A stretch of 12,944 bases of DNA from CAZMLC01 sp964567125 (lineage in GTDB: Bacteria > Verrucomicrobiota > Kiritimatiellia > RFP12 > UBA1067): NCBI GenBank assembly GCA_964567125.1, contig CAZMLC010000075.1, forward strand, positions 1 through 12,944, written 5' to 3'. How positions within the stretch are numbered: position 1 is the first letter of the stretch; every line of letters starts with the position of its first letter. Of this stretch, positions 11,838 through 12,944 are shown piece by piece. The notes beneath the pieces were generated by a model. The model was not told the DNA's origin. It saw only the letters and a list, made by a program, of their open reading frames with translations, and did not search any database. Both the position numbers and the translations under genes were made by a program.

Positions 11838-12776
11838 ATGAGGATCGTTGAACGTCACTCTTTTTGCTGGAACTCGAAGTCAGACGGACCCACCGTCTCG
11901 CTTTTCTTGCGCGTATTGTGCGTGTTCCTGCTGCTCGGCTGCACCGGATGCGCACGCAAAGCCACCCTGAGACCTGCCACACCTCCGCCGCAGCGCATCA
12001 TCTGCGGCTCTCCGGCTGTCACGGAGATCGTCTTTGCGCTCGGCTGCGGCGACCGCGTGGTGGGCGTCAGCGACTACACCGCATTCCCTCCTGAAGCGCA
12101 ACAGAAAACACGCATCGGCGGCATTGTCAATCCGAACCGCGAGCGGTTGCTGGCAGTCCGGCCGGACTGCATCGTGACGCAGGGCAAGCACGATGCCCTC
12201 TCCGCCTTCGCCGACACCTATGGTTTGCAGTTCCAGGGCGTCAAGCTGGACACCCTTGCGGACCTTTACGCCTCGATCCGCGCGATCGCCACGCTGTTGG
12301 CCGTGACGGAACGCGGGGAGCACCTGGAGACGGAGCTGCGCACGGCACTCAGCGTGATCACGGAGCACAGCGCAGCGCAGCCGCCGAAACGTGTGCTGCT
12401 GCTCTTCGGACGGACCCCCGGCGACTTGACCGGGCTGAACACCGTCGGGGCCAACACCTTCCTCAACGAGATCGTCACGCTCGCCGGCGGCACCAATATC
12501 TTCGCTGATGCCACGGGTTTGTACCCGAACGTCTCCAAGGAGGCGCTGCTGGTGCGGCAGCCTGAAGTCGTGCTTGAACTGCATCCGGACGGACTTGCCG
12601 ACGCAACGCGCGCGCAACTCACCGCGGACTGGGCCGCGCTGGCGCAGACCCCGGCGATTCAGCAGGCGAAGCTACACTATTTGACCAACGATTTCTTACT
12701 GATCCCCGGGCCGCGCATCGGCGCGATCGCGCAGGCCTTTGCCAATGCCATCCATCCGAAAGTCCATTGTGAATAA
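11838..12776 (+). CDS. btuF: BtuF-like cobalamin ABC transporter substrate-binding lipoprotein
   Basis: This 312-residue periplasmic binding protein is of the PF01497 (helical-backbone, vitamin B12/siderophore) type. Residues about 20-35 form a hydrophobic signal ending in LLLGC, a lipobox with Cys35 (Cys38 is a second option), so it is probably lipid-anchored. Landmarks are IICGSPAVTEIVFALGCGDRV, VVGVSDYTAFP, IGGIVNPNRERLLAVRPD and the second-lobe blocks RVLLLFGRTPGD, TFLNEIVTLAGGTNIF and PEVVLELHPDG. ATG 11838 is the only ATG before the signal; it gives an unusually long 19-residue lead and has no strong ribosome site (GGAAA is 12 bases upstream), so a later non-ATG start is possible. The preceding cobalamin riboswitch and the following ABC ATPase support B12 uptake rather than iron-siderophore uptake. 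Confidence 0.88.
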   Translation: MRIVERHSFCWNSKSDGPTVSLFLRVLCVFLLLGCTGCARKATLRPATPPPQRIICGSPAVTEIVFALGCGDRVVGVSDYTAFPPEAQQKTRIGGIVNPNRERLLAVRPDCIVTQGKHDALSAFADTYGLQFQGVKLDTLADLYASIRAIATLLAVTERGEHLETELRTALSVITEHSAAQPPKRVLLLFGRTPGDLTGLNTVGANTFLNEIVTLAGGTNIFADATGLYPNVSKEALLVRQPEVVLELHPDGLADATRAQLTADWAALAQTPAIQQAKLHYLTNDFLLIPGPRIGAIAQAFANAIHPKVHCE

Positions 12777-12944
12777 CCGAGGAACCCTTGTCATCGAAAA
12801 GGCGTCGTTCCGCTACGCCGAAAATCCGTGGTCGCTGGACGTACCTGTGCTCCGTCTCGGCGCGCAACGGTTGACCTGCATTGTCGGTCCCAATGGCTCG
12901 GGCAAAAGCACGCTCCTGCGCATCGCCGCGGGGCTGCTTGCGCC
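12769..12944 (+). CDS. ABC transporter ATP-binding protein, BtuD-like, 3' partial
   Basis: Fifty-eight codons are visible before the window ends. The Walker A motif GPNGSGKST lies at 40-48, followed by LLRIAAGLLA. The N-terminal strand pattern (LVIEKASFRYAENPWSLDVP) is usual for importer ATPases. I chose GTG 12769, which overlaps the btuF stop by 8 bases and has GAAAG 6 bases upstream; ATG 12745 would add eight residues. The overlap indicates one operon. Walker B, the signature motif and the permease (BtuC) are not in view, so BtuD is assigned by context. The common order btuC-btuD or btuF-btuC-btuD is not seen: the ATPase directly follows btuF. Confidence 0.8.
   Translation, partial: MNNRGTLVIEKASFRYAENPWSLDVPVLRLGAQRLTCIVGPNGSGKSTLLRIAAGLLA

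Noticed and set aside
11387..11851. Plus-strand 154-codon open frame before btuF
   Set aside because: It overlaps the dispersed repeat, the promoter and the whole cobalamin riboswitch, and its residues look like translated repeat DNA.

Overview
The window looks like a chromosomal fragment (scaffold or MAG quality, with one 100-base N gap) from a GC-rich diderm bacterium. The gene mix is a ThuA/DUF6807 protein, a secreted family 2 glycosidase, LpxI-type lipid A synthesis, an AsmA-like envelope protein and B12-controlled uptake. This would fit the PVC superphylum (Kiritimatiellota, Lentisphaerota or Verrucomicrobiota), but that assignment is inference; no marker gene is present.

Layout. (1) 1-2385, plus strand: the 3' part of a ThuA-DUF6807 two-domain protein, then a secreted beta-lactamase-family serine hydrolase. 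(2) 6075-2394, minus strand: a compact envelope-lipid operon, AsmA-like protein -> patatin-like phospholipase -> LpxI, with overlapping or nearly touching genes. It converges on the serine hydrolase gene with only 8 bases between them. (3) 6094-6290: a divergent control region with a good sigma70-like promoter and repeated TTTTTACGAAT motifs in front of (4) a 904-residue exported GH2 glycosidase. (5) About 9006-11435: a more A/T-rich accessory island. It holds a DUF2188 gene (minus strand), a strongly structured intergenic region ending in a GCAA-capped terminator hairpin, an XRE-ImmA/IrrE metalloprotease regulator with a palindromic operator, a PIN-domain nuclease, and a 74-codon remnant of a CoiA-like nuclease that lacks its whole centre. 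The same 14-base sequence, GTAAGCGGGGACGC, followed by short heptamer-like repeats, lies at both edges of this island; the N gap lies in the left copy. (6) 11618-12944: promoter, cobalamin riboswitch, BtuF-like lipoprotein and the start of an ABC ATPase, a B12 uptake operon cut by the window end.

How the parts work together: the left half serves polysaccharide and cell-envelope work, the middle is a toxin-antitoxin-like module with degraded baggage, and the right end is a vitamin-sensing uptake operon. No system without precedent could be shown. The points most worth a second look are the structured region 9361-9552 beside the XRE-ImmA/PIN operon, the island-flanking repeats, the internally deleted CoiA-like gene, and a 9-base pairing between the riboswitch aptamer and the btuF leader.
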